DNA from: Pseudomonadota bacterium
GTDB taxonomy: Bacteria; Desulfobacterota; Binatia; UBA1149
DNA length: 64,000 bases
Reading direction: 5' to 3'
Assembly (NCBI GenBank): GCA_014382245.1
Contig: JACNKC010000115.1
Coordinates: 1-64,000, forward strand
A model generated the notes under the pieces. That model saw only the letters and a list, made by a program, of their open reading frames with translations. It made no database searches and had not been told where the DNA came from. Made by a program: the position numbers and the translations under genes. This document shows, in pieces, positions 30,217 to 38,943 of this stretch. The first letter of the stretch is position 1. Every line of letters begins with the position of its first letter.

Positions 30217-31142
30217 AAGTCATCGGCAGGACGGTCATCGTTCTTGCGGCCGGGCTGCTATTCGCGTGCACGCCCATCACGCGCTTCTACGAGATCCACA
30301 CCGACCGGCTGACCTGCGAGCAGGCCAACCGTTACGTCCACGACTCGCTGCGGCAGGCGAGAATGACGGTGACGGCTTTTCGACTGGCGTCGCCCGGTAG
30401 CCCGGGTTTCATCAGTGCCGAGCGTCACGACAAGAAGGAGACCGTTTCAGGCACTGTCGAAATACTCTGCGACGCCAACGGTGTTCACATTGTTCCCTCG
30501 GAGATCGGAATGGGCGGCGAGCAGTACTTTGAGAGGGTGGTGTTCCTGTCCATAACCGGCCGCGCCGATCTCAGCGCCGAAGACGTGAGGGCGGCCGACC
30601 TGAAGAAGAAACCAGCGGCCCCGTCTGACGCCGGCGTGGTGACCGTGACGCCACCGCCGCGCAAACACGTAGAGCGAAAGAAGAAAGCCGTGGGGGTAAT
30701 CGTGACGCTGGAACCGATCCGCGGTTTTGCCACCGTACTCGATTTTGAGGCGAACCTGTCGGCCGCCGGCCTGCTACCGGTCAAAGTGAGAATAGAAAAC
30801 GGGACCTCGCGGCACTACCGGTTTCACCCGGCCGATGTCGTTCTCAGGCGCGCGGGCAAGAGGCTGCGCGCTTACCCGCTCGAAATGAACGTCGCCGTGT
30901 CGAGTTTGCGCAAGGCGGGCCGCAGCGCCGAGCAGGCCGGCGAATCGCTGGGCGATGTGAAACGCGCGGTGGTTATCATGGAGCGCCGCCTGCTGCGCCC
31001 GGCCCAGCTGGAGCCGGGACAGGTCGTCGAAGGTTTTGTCTACTACAGCGACGGTGATTACGATCGCGCGCGGGTCATCATGGCCGACCGTGCAACGGGC
31101 GAGACCGAGGGCTTCCTGGTCGAGCTCGAAGACGGCGGCTGA
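30213..31142 (+). CDS. Hypothetical lipoprotein
   Basis: Lipobox-like LAAGLLFACTP; 309 aa; overlaps upstream gene by 4 nt. Confidence 0.75.
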   Translation: MKVIGRTVIVLAAGLLFACTPITRFYEIHTDRLTCEQANRYVHDSLRQARMTVTAFRLASPGSPGFISAERHDKKETVSGTVEILCDANGVHIVPSEIGMGGEQYFERVVFLSITGRADLSAEDVRAADLKKKPAAPSDAGVVTVTPPPRKHVERKKKAVGVIVTLEPIRGFATVLDFEANLSAAGLLPVKVRIENGTSRHYRFHPADVVLRRAGKRLRAYPLEMNVAVSSLRKAGRSAEQAGESLGDVKRAVVIMERRLLRPAQLEPGQVVEGFVYYSDGDYDRARVIMADRATGETEGFLVELEDGG

Positions 31143-31170
31143 ACTGAACGGCAGCTTTTGCCAGTGGCGC

Positions 31171-33252
31171 TCAGGAGCCGGCCTGGGCGCGCAGGTCGCC
31201 GACCAGGCGGCGGATGTCGGCGGCGCGGGGATTCCCTGCGTCGGTGTGCGCGAGCAGGCCTTCCCAGGCGCTGAGCGCGATCTTCCTGTAGCTCCGGGCC
31301 AGGGCCTCGTCGCCGTCCTGGGAGATGCTGGCGGCGTCCTTGAGAAACAGGACGCCGAGTTTGCGCAGCTGCTCGTTACCCTGGTTGCCTTCAAGCCCGG
31401 CCAGCCGGCTTACCGCGCGGGCGGCCTGCGCTGGATCTTGCAGGCGACGGAAAGAGTAAGCCCGCAGCACGAGCACCTCTGGCAGCAGGTCAGCCTGCTC
31501 GGGAAACTGCTGCTCGAAGCCGGCAAGCCTGTCCACTGCCGATAGCTTCAGCGATTCGTTTGCAGCTTCGAGACGGCCCGCCAGCGCGGCGGCCATGACC
31601 GTTGCCCTCGCCTCGAGCGGATCCAGCAGCCCGGCGGTGCCTCGGCCGGCGGACGTTCGCTTGCGGAAGTCGCTGGAGTGCGAGAGAAAACCGTCCAGCG
31701 ACGCGAGAGCGTTTGCCAGCTCGTCGGTATCGGGGTCATCGCCCGGGTCGCGGTCGGTGATCGACTGGAACGCACACTGCGACGATTGGAATCTCGATTT
31801 GAGCATGAAAGCGGCATCGCCGCGCACGCGTGCGAAGGCGTCGGCGCAGTCGAGGTACTGGCGATGGTCGCGGTGCCACTCGCCCATGCGAAACCAGGCT
31901 TCCCATGCGTTCTCGTGGCCGGGCGCGGCGTCGACGAATTCACGGGCGAGTTTCGAGTAGCGCAGGGCGGCGTCGTCGCGCGCCTGTTCGTCGGCCGAGA
32001 GGTACAGCGACTCCGCGGCCTTGAACCTGAACCAGGCGGCCTGTTCCCGGGCTACCGGGCCGGCTCCTTCAAGGGCCTGCCCGAGCTCGGCGATGCTGGC
32101 TTCCCACTTGCCCGAGTGGAACAAGCAGAAGCCGCGTCCAAGCCTGGCCTCGGACAGGTATTCACTGCGTTCAAAGAGAGCATCGTACAGCGGCCGCGCC
32201 CGCGGACAGTCGCCGCGCCTTCTCAGCGAGTCGGCGATGAGCAGCGTCACGAATCCACCGGTGCCGGCCGCCGCCCACTCCAGGGGGTCCTCAACCCCGG
32301 CGTCTACCAGCTGGCTGGCCTTGGAGCGCCAGTAGCCGGGGCTGGCGTGTAATCTCTCGAGCATGCGCGCCGCCTCCAGGCGCATGGAACCCCTGCTGCG
32401 GTCGTCGTAGCGGTCGCGGTATTTTCCAAGGCCCAGCAGCAGGGCCTTGGCCCGAAGGAACGCGGCGCGCAGCCGGTCCTCTTTTTTGCCGGCACCGGCC
32501 AGGAGGCTAGCGGTCTGTCGCAAAGCGGTTTCGATTCGACCGGTGGCCAGGGCGATGTCGGCCACGGCTGCTCGTATGTCGGTGGCTCGCCCGGCAGCGG
32601 GGCTCATTTCGAGCGCGGCATTGAGGTCGTCGAGAGCTTCGTCGTAGCGCTTCATCGCCTTCAGGGCGAGGCCGTGTCCGTAGAGACACTCCAGGACCAC
32701 GGCACGATCGCCCGCACCAAGGAAGTCAGCGAACCCCCGTTCGGCGCGTTGCAGTAGCCGCGTGCGTTGCTGTCCGCGACTTTCGTAGCGCATCGCAAGC
32801 TCGTAGCGAATCCAGTTGAGTCGATAGAGGAGCCTTTGCGCCAACACCTCGCGTTGCTTCCAGGCGGCCCTGTCCTGGGCGGCCTCGAGGTCGCCGTCCA
32901 CCTTTATGACGTCGTCCTGCATGCGCTGGATCACGTCGGTGTACCGCTCGCGTATCTGCTCGACGGTCGACAGCGTTAACTGCGCGGTGGGGCTGTCCAT
33001 CGTTCCGCTGCCAGCCAGGCGGTGGAACAGGTCCACGGCTTTCCCGGCTTTCTCGGTAAGCGATTTTTCCGCATCTTGATTCCAGGCGCGACGGTCGAGC
33101 GACTCGGCCCGGGCCGCCACCGCGCGGAGCTGGCCGCGCAGCTCGTCCAGCTCATCGGCCGCCGCGATTCCCGGCAGCAGCGGCAGCGCCGTCAACACGG
33201 CCGCCACGATCACGACAGCCAACGCGGCGCCAGTTCGAGGCGATGGCTTCAC
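31171..33252 (-). CDS. Large TPR-repeat exported protein linked to Exb/Tol genes
   Basis: Signal-like VKPSPRTGAALAVVIVAAVLTALPLLPGIAAA then repeated TPR-like helices; GTG start overlaps upstream exbD stop. Confidence 0.82.
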   Translation of the reverse strand: MKPSPRTGAALAVVIVAAVLTALPLLPGIAAADELDELRGQLRAVAARAESLDRRAWNQDAEKSLTEKAGKAVDLFHRLAGSGTMDSPTAQLTLSTVEQIRERYTDVIQRMQDDVIKVDGDLEAAQDRAAWKQREVLAQRLLYRLNWIRYELAMRYESRGQQRTRLLQRAERGFADFLGAGDRAVVLECLYGHGLALKAMKRYDEALDDLNAALEMSPAAGRATDIRAAVADIALATGRIETALRQTASLLAGAGKKEDRLRAAFLRAKALLLGLGKYRDRYDDRSRGSMRLEAARMLERLHASPGYWRSKASQLVDAGVEDPLEWAAAGTGGFVTLLIADSLRRRGDCPRARPLYDALFERSEYLSEARLGRGFCLFHSGKWEASIAELGQALEGAGPVAREQAAWFRFKAAESLYLSADEQARDDAALRYSKLAREFVDAAPGHENAWEAWFRMGEWHRDHRQYLDCADAFARVRGDAAFMLKSRFQSSQCAFQSITDRDPGDDPDTDELANALASLDGFLSHSSDFRKRTSAGRGTAGLLDPLEARATVMAAALAGRLEAANESLKLSAVDRLAGFEQQFPEQADLLPEVLVLRAYSFRRLQDPAQAARAVSRLAGLEGNQGNEQLRKLGVLFLKDAASISQDGDEALARSYRKIALSAWEGLLAHTDAGNPRAADIRRLVGDLRAQAGS

Positions 33253-33710
33253 AGGCGCGGCGCCATCCCCGTGGTGCCGCTGCGCGAAGAAAGCGGAAAG
33301 ACCACGTTGGCCAGCGACAGGCGCAGGCACTGGTTGTAGAGGCGGATGACGTGTTCGTAGGGAATCGAGGCAGAGGCATCGATGACCACCAGTGATTGCT
33401 CGGGGATGCCCTTCAAGTGCTCAGCCACGGCAGCGAAGTCAGCCGCGGGCCAGTCATCGATGAAGTACTGCACGCTCTCGCCGGCGTGGACCAGGCGCAC
33501 GATGGTTTCTTTTTCCTGCAGCTTCAGGTCGAAGCGCTTCTCTTCCATTTCGCCACCCATGGCGAGCTTTGAAGTCAGCAGGCCCTCGACGGTCGCCAAG
33601 GAAATGGTGAACAGGAAATAGGTGAGCAGCAGGAACACGCAGTCGATCAGCGGCGCCATGTGGAGCTCGCCCGATCCGCTACCGGGGCGCGATGTTTTTG
33701 GTCGACGCAA
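33249..33710 (-). CDS. ExbD/TolR-family protein (copy 2)
   Basis: MAPLIDCVFLLLTYFLFTI single TM with conserved Asp. Confidence 0.85.
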   Translation of the reverse strand: MRRPKTSRPGSGSGELHMAPLIDCVFLLLTYFLFTISLATVEGLLTSKLAMGGEMEEKRFDLKLQEKETIVRLVHAGESVQYFIDDWPAADFAAVAEHLKGIPEQSLVVIDASASIPYEHVIRLYNQCLRLSLANVVFPLSSRSGTTGMAPRL

Positions 33711-33714
33711 GGCC

Positions 33715-34155
33715 CTACCTCTGCTCCACGTTGTCGGCGGCCTGCAGGGCGGCGAGGCTCACGTCGGTGACCCCGGCGTCGGCAGCCATCCGCATCACTG
33801 CCTGTACGTTCTCAAAACGACTCGAGCGGTCGCCGCGTACTACGATTTCCAGTTTACGATGCTCGCTGGCCTCTGCCTTGCGGGCCTCGATGTAGCGGTA
33901 CAGTTCAGCCCTTGACCGTTGTACGCCCGACACCAGGTACACGCCTTCGCCCGACACGTTGACGGTCACGAGCTCAACGCGCTCGTCGGTTACCTCGCGG
34001 GCCTGGTCGGCGTTGGGCAGCTCAATGGTTTCTTCTCCTGCCTGGCCGAAACGGATCGACATGATGAAGAAGGTTATGAGTAGAAAGGCCATGTCTATCA
34101 TCGCGGTCGCTCGAAATGAGATCGCCCTCGGCCGATGTGAGTGAGCCCCTTTCAC
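33715..34155 (-). CDS. ExbD/TolR-family protein (copy 1)
   Basis: ATAMIDMAFLLITFFIMSIRFGQAGEE; EIVVRGDRSSRFENVQAVMRMAADAGVTDVSLA. Confidence 0.92.
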   Translation of the reverse strand: MKGAHSHRPRAISFRATAMIDMAFLLITFFIMSIRFGQAGEETIELPNADQAREVTDERVELVTVNVSGEGVYLVSGVQRSRAELYRYIEARKAEASEHRKLEIVVRGDRSSRFENVQAVMRMAADAGVTDVSLAALQAADNVEQR

Positions 34156-34934
34156 TTGCCGGCGATCCCGTTCCTCAACGGCGACACCGCGTCCTCGGCC
34201 TCGGCCACTACCTCGGCTGACAGTGCGTCGACCCGGTTGCGGAACATGCCGAAAGCATACAAGGAGGGGATGGCCACGATCAGGCCCATGACGGTGGTCA
34301 TCAAGGCTTCGAATATACCGCCCGCGAGCCTGCGAGGATCAACGCCACCGACGGCGACCGATATCTGGTTGAACGAATTGACCATGCCCATCACGGTACC
34401 CAGCAGGCCGAGCATGGGTGCGATGTTGGCGATCATGTTGAGGTGTTCGATTTTTCGCAGCAGCCGACCGGCGTTTTCATCGGCGCTGTCCTCCATCGCC
34501 TTGACGACAGCTTCGTAGCCACGGTCGTGTTCCTTGACACCTGCCGAAACTACGCGACCAAAGAACGAGCTTTCGCCCGAGCCGGTTTTTGTCTGCAGCT
34601 CGGCATAGCGTCCTTCGTCGAGCATCTTGCGCAGGTCCACGCGTTCTTCTTCGGGCATGAGGGTCTTGCGCCTGATCGACAGCGTGTATTCCACGATCAG
34701 GGCGACGGCCACCACCGACAGCAGCAGGATGACGTAGCCCACGATGCCGCCAAACTGCACGAGGTCCATGAGGCTGTAGTTGAGGGCCCCGTTGGCAGCC
34801 TTCGCAGCGCCTTCCTGGGCCGCCGCCGGCGTCGCCGACATCAGGAAAACAGCCGACAGCACTAAGGCGGTGGCGTTGAAGACGGCAGCCTTGCTCACCG
34901 ATCCGGGCGTGATGGAGTTTTTACGCTTGTTCAT
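34152..34934 (-). CDS. MotA/TolQ/ExbB proton channel family protein
   Basis: ANIAPMLGLLGTVMGMVNSFNQI...LAGGIFEALMTTVMGLIVAIPSLYAF; start MNKRKNS with GAGGAG upstream. Confidence 0.93.
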   Translation of the reverse strand: MNKRKNSITPGSVSKAAVFNATALVLSAVFLMSATPAAAQEGAAKAANGALNYSLMDLVQFGGIVGYVILLLSVVAVALIVEYTLSIRRKTLMPEEERVDLRKMLDEGRYAELQTKTGSGESSFFGRVVSAGVKEHDRGYEAVVKAMEDSADENAGRLLRKIEHLNMIANIAPMLGLLGTVMGMVNSFNQISVAVGGVDPRRLAGGIFEALMTTVMGLIVAIPSLYAFGMFRNRVDALSAEVVAEAEDAVSPLRNGIAGK

Positions 34935-34963
34935 GAAAAGGGGCTCCTCTGTTTTTTCGATTT

Positions 34964-36070
34964 TCAGTACACGGCATTGTAACGGTCTACTTCTTTCTGC
35001 CACTGCGAGCCGAAGGCAAAGTAGAGCACCTGCTCGGCCAGTTCTTCGTCGCTGCCGAGGGCGGCCATTTCGCCTCCGCCCGCGCTGGCCATTGCCCGGT
35101 AGCTGCGCCGGACTTCCTGGTAGAATTCGGGCAGGGGCGAGATTTTGTCGGGGGGCTCGCCGTACAGCCAGGTGTGGAGTCGGGTCTCGTAGCGTTCGTG
35201 CATGCGGCGGGTCAGGTCGATGGTGCTGAGTACGCCGCCGGTACCGTTGAATTCCCTGGCCAGCGCATCAATGGCGTCGAGATCCGAGGCGTGCGGCGGA
35301 GAGCTGCCAATCACGATGATTACTTTCTTGGACCTGCGTCGCCACGACAGCTCGTCCATGGCGGCTTCGACGCCCTGCCGGACGCCCTCTTCCCAGTCGC
35401 CACCACCGCCGGCTTCGATATCACCGATAAAGTTGCGGATCTTGCTGCCGTGAAAACTGAGATCGGACCAACGAACTACGAAGCGTTCTCCGCGGTCACG
35501 AAAGGCGACTACTCCAATTCGGGCTATCGGCACCAGCTCCTGTATGCGGCCGACCAGCTGGAGGCTGTTGTTCTTTATATCGTCGATGACGTCCTGCATG
35601 CTCGCGGTCGAATCGACCACCAGCGCAACGTCCAGTCCCGACTTGCGCAGGCTGCCCAGGAAGCTACCGAAACGGGCCGAGCGGCTGCCGGTGCTCGCGG
35701 TAGGGTTGTGGCGAGACGACAGGTCGCGCAGCCGATCGGCGCTGGGCATGGGAGCGGCAAAGCTGGCCAGCTCGGGTAGGCGCACGTCCCGGGGCCGCAC
35801 CCTTTGCACCTCGATGGGCTTTATCTCGACCGTTTCAATGAGGTTTTCGAGGTCGGCTTCATCGACGCTTTCTTCCTTGAGCGAAAGATGTACCCGCGTT
35901 TTATCTGATCTCAGCCCCAGGCCGAAGCCTTCTCCGCCAGCCGATATGGTGATCGTGGCCAGCAACAACACCAGCAGGAGGTGGAACAGGGCCGACACCG
36001 TGTAGCCCTCGAGGCGGCGGCGAAGCCCGGTGCTGTGCCTCAGGGCAAGAAAAAAGCGCTTAATGAACAA
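34964..36070 (-). CDS. von Willebrand factor type A domain protein with N-terminal TM
   Basis: LDVALVVDSTASMQDVIDDIKNN (MIDAS-like), RIGVVAFRDRGERFVV, VIIVIGSSPPHASD; probable TTG start at 36070, ORF opens to 36259. Confidence 0.85.
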   Translation of the reverse strand: MFIKRFFLALRHSTGLRRRLEGYTVSALFHLLLVLLLATITISAGGEGFGLGLRSDKTRVHLSLKEESVDEADLENLIETVEIKPIEVQRVRPRDVRLPELASFAAPMPSADRLRDLSSRHNPTASTGSRSARFGSFLGSLRKSGLDVALVVDSTASMQDVIDDIKNNSLQLVGRIQELVPIARIGVVAFRDRGERFVVRWSDLSFHGSKIRNFIGDIEAGGGGDWEEGVRQGVEAAMDELSWRRRSKKVIIVIGSSPPHASDLDAIDALAREFNGTGGVLSTIDLTRRMHERYETRLHTWLYGEPPDKISPLPEFYQEVRRSYRAMASAGGGEMAALGSDEELAEQVLYFAFGSQWQKEVDRYNAVY

Positions 36071-36123
36071 GGTCTTGCAGAGTAGCCGTCGCGCGGAAGG
36101 CTGACAAGACGGTATTTTGGGCA

Positions 36124-36137
36124 CCCCCTTAAGGGGG
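36124..36137. promoter_or_regulatory. 14-bp perfect palindrome between divergent VWA and ferredoxin-fusion genes
   Basis: CCCCCTTAAGGGGG near the midpoint of the divergent intergenic region. Confidence 0.4.
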
Positions 36138-36194
36138 GCCGCTGGGAGGGCCGATTTTTGTCTTTCTCCGTCGGTGTAGTCAGAATGGGGAGAT

Positions 36195-37019
36195 ATGGCT
36201 ACGGTAATAACCGACGATTGTATCAACTGCGCCGCCTGTGAGCCGGAGTGTCCGAACACGGCGATCTACGAGGGCGGAGTAGAGTATCAGCACCAGGGCT
36301 CGGCCCACCGGGCGCTGTCCGACGATTTTTTCTACATAATTCCCGACAGGTGCAGTGAGTGTGTTGGTTTTTTTGACGAGGAAGCCTGCGCGGTGGTCTG
36401 CCCCGTTGACTGTTGCATTCCGGATCCCGATCGTCCGGAGACCGAAGTGCAATTGATAGAAAGAGCCCGGATCCTGCACCCCGACGAGAACTTCGGCGAC
36501 AGCTTTCCGTCGCGCTTTTCGGATGACGCCGGTGGGGACGATGCGGGCGAGCCTGCGGCAGAGGCTGGGTCCGCTGCGACTGAAGGCGCGGCGGCTGCGA
36601 CCCCGGCTCCCGCGGCGGCTGCGACCCCGGCTCCCGCGGCGGCTGCGACCCCGGCTCCCGCGGCACCCGTGGTGGAGGCCAGCTCGGTTCTCGACTTCCC
36701 GGTGCCCGTGCTGTGCCGGAGCTGCGAGGGTGAGTACGAAGTAGACTTCAGGTTTCTTACCCCCGGTACCGTGCTGCGTTGCCCGCTCTGCCAGGCTTCG
36801 TTCAGTCCTGGCCAACGGGTGTTCCTCGAAATCTCGCGTAGACTCGACCGCTACGTTGACTTGATGAACGCGGAGGTTGACCGCCACGAGTCGGCGGTCA
36901 AGGACGAGGTCGAGAGCCACGAGGCCAACATAGCCGATATCAAGGAAGCCTCTGCTGATGAGCTGCGGCGTATAGTCGAGTCGCTGCTGGAACGCCCGCG
37001 GCGGTCCATGTTCGGCTGA
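36195..37019 (+). CDS. 2[4Fe-4S] ferredoxin / Ala-Pro linker / zinc-ribbon / coiled-coil fusion protein
   Basis: MATVITDDCINCAACEPECPNTAIYEGG...CSECVGFFDEEACAVVCPVDCC; (AAATPAPA)n; LCRSCEGEYEVDFRFLTPGTVLRCPLCQASF; charged helical C-terminus. Confidence 0.88.
   Translation: MATVITDDCINCAACEPECPNTAIYEGGVEYQHQGSAHRALSDDFFYIIPDRCSECVGFFDEEACAVVCPVDCCIPDPDRPETEVQLIERARILHPDENFGDSFPSRFSDDAGGDDAGEPAAEAGSAATEGAAAATPAPAAAATPAPAAAATPAPAAPVVEASSVLDFPVPVLCRSCEGEYEVDFRFLTPGTVLRCPLCQASFSPGQRVFLEISRRLDRYVDLMNAEVDRHESAVKDEVESHEANIADIKEASADELRRIVESLLERPRRSMFG
36591..36662 (+). repeat. 24-bp in-frame tandem repeat, 3 exact copies
   Basis: GCGGCTGCGACCCCGGCTCCCGCG x3 encoding AATPAPAA. Confidence 0.95.
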
Positions 37020-37040
37020 ACTCTACCGGACCCCCCTGTT

Positions 37041-38876
37041 TTGCACTCTGATATATACAAGTTACTTCTCGAAAGTCCCGATGAGGGCAACCCGGCTCGC
37101 CTGCTGCGACATGTATTCCCCGGTAGCGGTGAGGACACCGAGTTCGGCCGCAACTTTCTTCACCGCTTGCTGAGCGACGACGCACGTTTCAGCAAGGACA
37201 GCGACAGCGGCGACTGGAAGGCGGACACCGACAACCACTTCAGCAGGGATTTTTCGCGTGTGCCGTTTGTCGTGGTCGACCTCGAGGGAACAGGCAACAG
37301 CCCGGGCCGCGGGGGCGTCACCGAGGTGGGCGCGGTGAGCTACACTGGCGGCGAGATCACCGGCAGGTTTGAACAGCTGGTGAACCCGGGATCGCCTATC
37401 CCCCCTTACGTTTCGCGCATCACCGGCATCACCGATGAAATGGTCGCCGACAAGCCTCCCTTTGCAGAGGTGCTGGCCGACTTCGTCGAGTTTGCCGGCG
37501 ACGCGGTGCTGGTGGTGCACAACGCGGCCTTCGACGTGACCGTGCTCGATACCGGCTGCCGCCAGCTACTCGGACGTTCGTTGGACTTGCCCTACCTGTG
37601 CACCGTGGAGCTGGCCAGGCGCACCTGGCCCGAGCTGAGGCGCGTGGCGCTTGACTACCTGACCGAGCACTTCGAACTCAAGGCCGACGACAGGCACCGC
37701 GCGTTGGCCGACGCTGAGGTCACGGCCGGTGTGCTCGGCAAGTTCGTTGAAGACATGAGGGGGCGGGGCGTGTCGACCATAGAAGGGGCGCTGGCCCTGC
37801 TCGACGAAGAAGAGCCCCGACCTCGTCACGAGATAAATGTCAGCCAGCAGTGTCTCGAGGCGCTACCACGCGGACCGGGCTGTTTCAGGATGATCGACGC
37901 GGGCGGCGATGCGCTGTACGTGAGCCGGTCGGACAACGTGGCCGAGGCCGTGCTGCCGTGGTTCGTGGGTGCGCCGCATCTCAGCGACCGGCAGATGGGC
38001 ATGGCAGCCAGCACCCGTGACGTGGTGGTCAAGGCGGCGGGCTCCGAGACCGAGGCGGCCATGATAGAGGCCGAGCACGTGCGGCGGTACGAACCGACCT
38101 ACAACCGTGGCAGTAAGCATCTTCCGCGACCACACTTCCTGCGGGTCACGCTTGAAGATGAGTTCCCGGCCGTCTACGTAGCTCCGAGGCTGCGGGCCGA
38201 CCGGTCCCTTTACCTCGGGCCGTTCGGGACACCCGGGCTGGCCGAAGAGGCGGCGCGCTTGTTTGCGGCGCGTTTCGGTCTTCGCACCTGTGCCGGCGAG
38301 CTCGATGTATCGACGGATTTCAAGGCCTGCGAGCTGAAGGGGAAGGGTCGCTGTTCGAGCCCCTGCGACGAAACCGTTGATTCCCAGTCTTACGCGCAGC
38401 AGGTGCAGGAGTTCAGGGCAGCACTCGACGATGACGCCTTCGACGTGGAGGAAGTGCTCGGCAAATCTTCGAGACGCCGCTCGCGCAGGAGTTCGGCTTC
38501 GCGCATAGCGCGCGTTCACCGCAAGCAGCCCCTGCAGTGGTACGGCCAGCATTTTCTCGCGGTGTTGCCCGCTCTCGATGGTGGCAGGATGGTGTACGCG
38601 GTTGCCTGGGGACGGCTCGCGTCGACGTTTACCCTTCGAGCTGCCAGCGACGTTGAAAAACTTGAGAAGTGGTTCGAGGCTCTGGGTAGCGAACCCCCGG
38701 ATGGGCGCATGATGGGCAAGGTGGCCGTGTCCACGAGCATACTGGCCGACTGGGCCGTAAAGCATGGGGGCCGGGACGGCAGCCGGGACGGGGAAAGCAT
38801 GCTCAGGCTGGACTTAAGCGACCCCGGGACGATGGCCGACGCTTGCCGGCAGCTCCGGGCCGAGTTGGCCGCCTGA
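37041..38876 (+). CDS. DEDDh (epsilon-like) exonuclease fused to UvrC/Cho-like GIY-YIG region
   Basis: FVVVDLEGTGNSPG...HNAAFDVTVLD...HRALADAEVT exonuclease motifs; GPGCFRMIDAGGDALYVSRS...ETEAAMIEAEHVRRYEPTYN; UvrC-like Cys pattern RTCAGEL...CELKGKGRCSSPC; TTG start. Confidence 0.85.
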   Translation: MHSDIYKLLLESPDEGNPARLLRHVFPGSGEDTEFGRNFLHRLLSDDARFSKDSDSGDWKADTDNHFSRDFSRVPFVVVDLEGTGNSPGRGGVTEVGAVSYTGGEITGRFEQLVNPGSPIPPYVSRITGITDEMVADKPPFAEVLADFVEFAGDAVLVVHNAAFDVTVLDTGCRQLLGRSLDLPYLCTVELARRTWPELRRVALDYLTEHFELKADDRHRALADAEVTAGVLGKFVEDMRGRGVSTIEGALALLDEEEPRPRHEINVSQQCLEALPRGPGCFRMIDAGGDALYVSRSDNVAEAVLPWFVGAPHLSDRQMGMAASTRDVVVKAAGSETEAAMIEAEHVRRYEPTYNRGSKHLPRPHFLRVTLEDEFPAVYVAPRLRADRSLYLGPFGTPGLAEEAARLFAARFGLRTCAGELDVSTDFKACELKGKGRCSSPCDETVDSQSYAQQVQEFRAALDDDAFDVEEVLGKSSRRRSRRSSASRIARVHRKQPLQWYGQHFLAVLPALDGGRMVYAVAWGRLASTFTLRAASDVEKLEKWFEALGSEPPDGRMMGKVAVSTSILADWAVKHGGRDGSRDGESMLRLDLSDPGTMADACRQLRAELAA

Positions 38877-38943
38877 CGTGTTTCGGCGATTGAGCCTTCC
38901 CTTACCATCATCGCGACAGCTATCCTGAAGAGAGGATTCTCCG

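Noticed and set aside
36591-36662. Triple 24-bp repeat considered as a CRISPR-like array
   Set aside because: No spacers; units are contiguous and in frame within a coding sequence.
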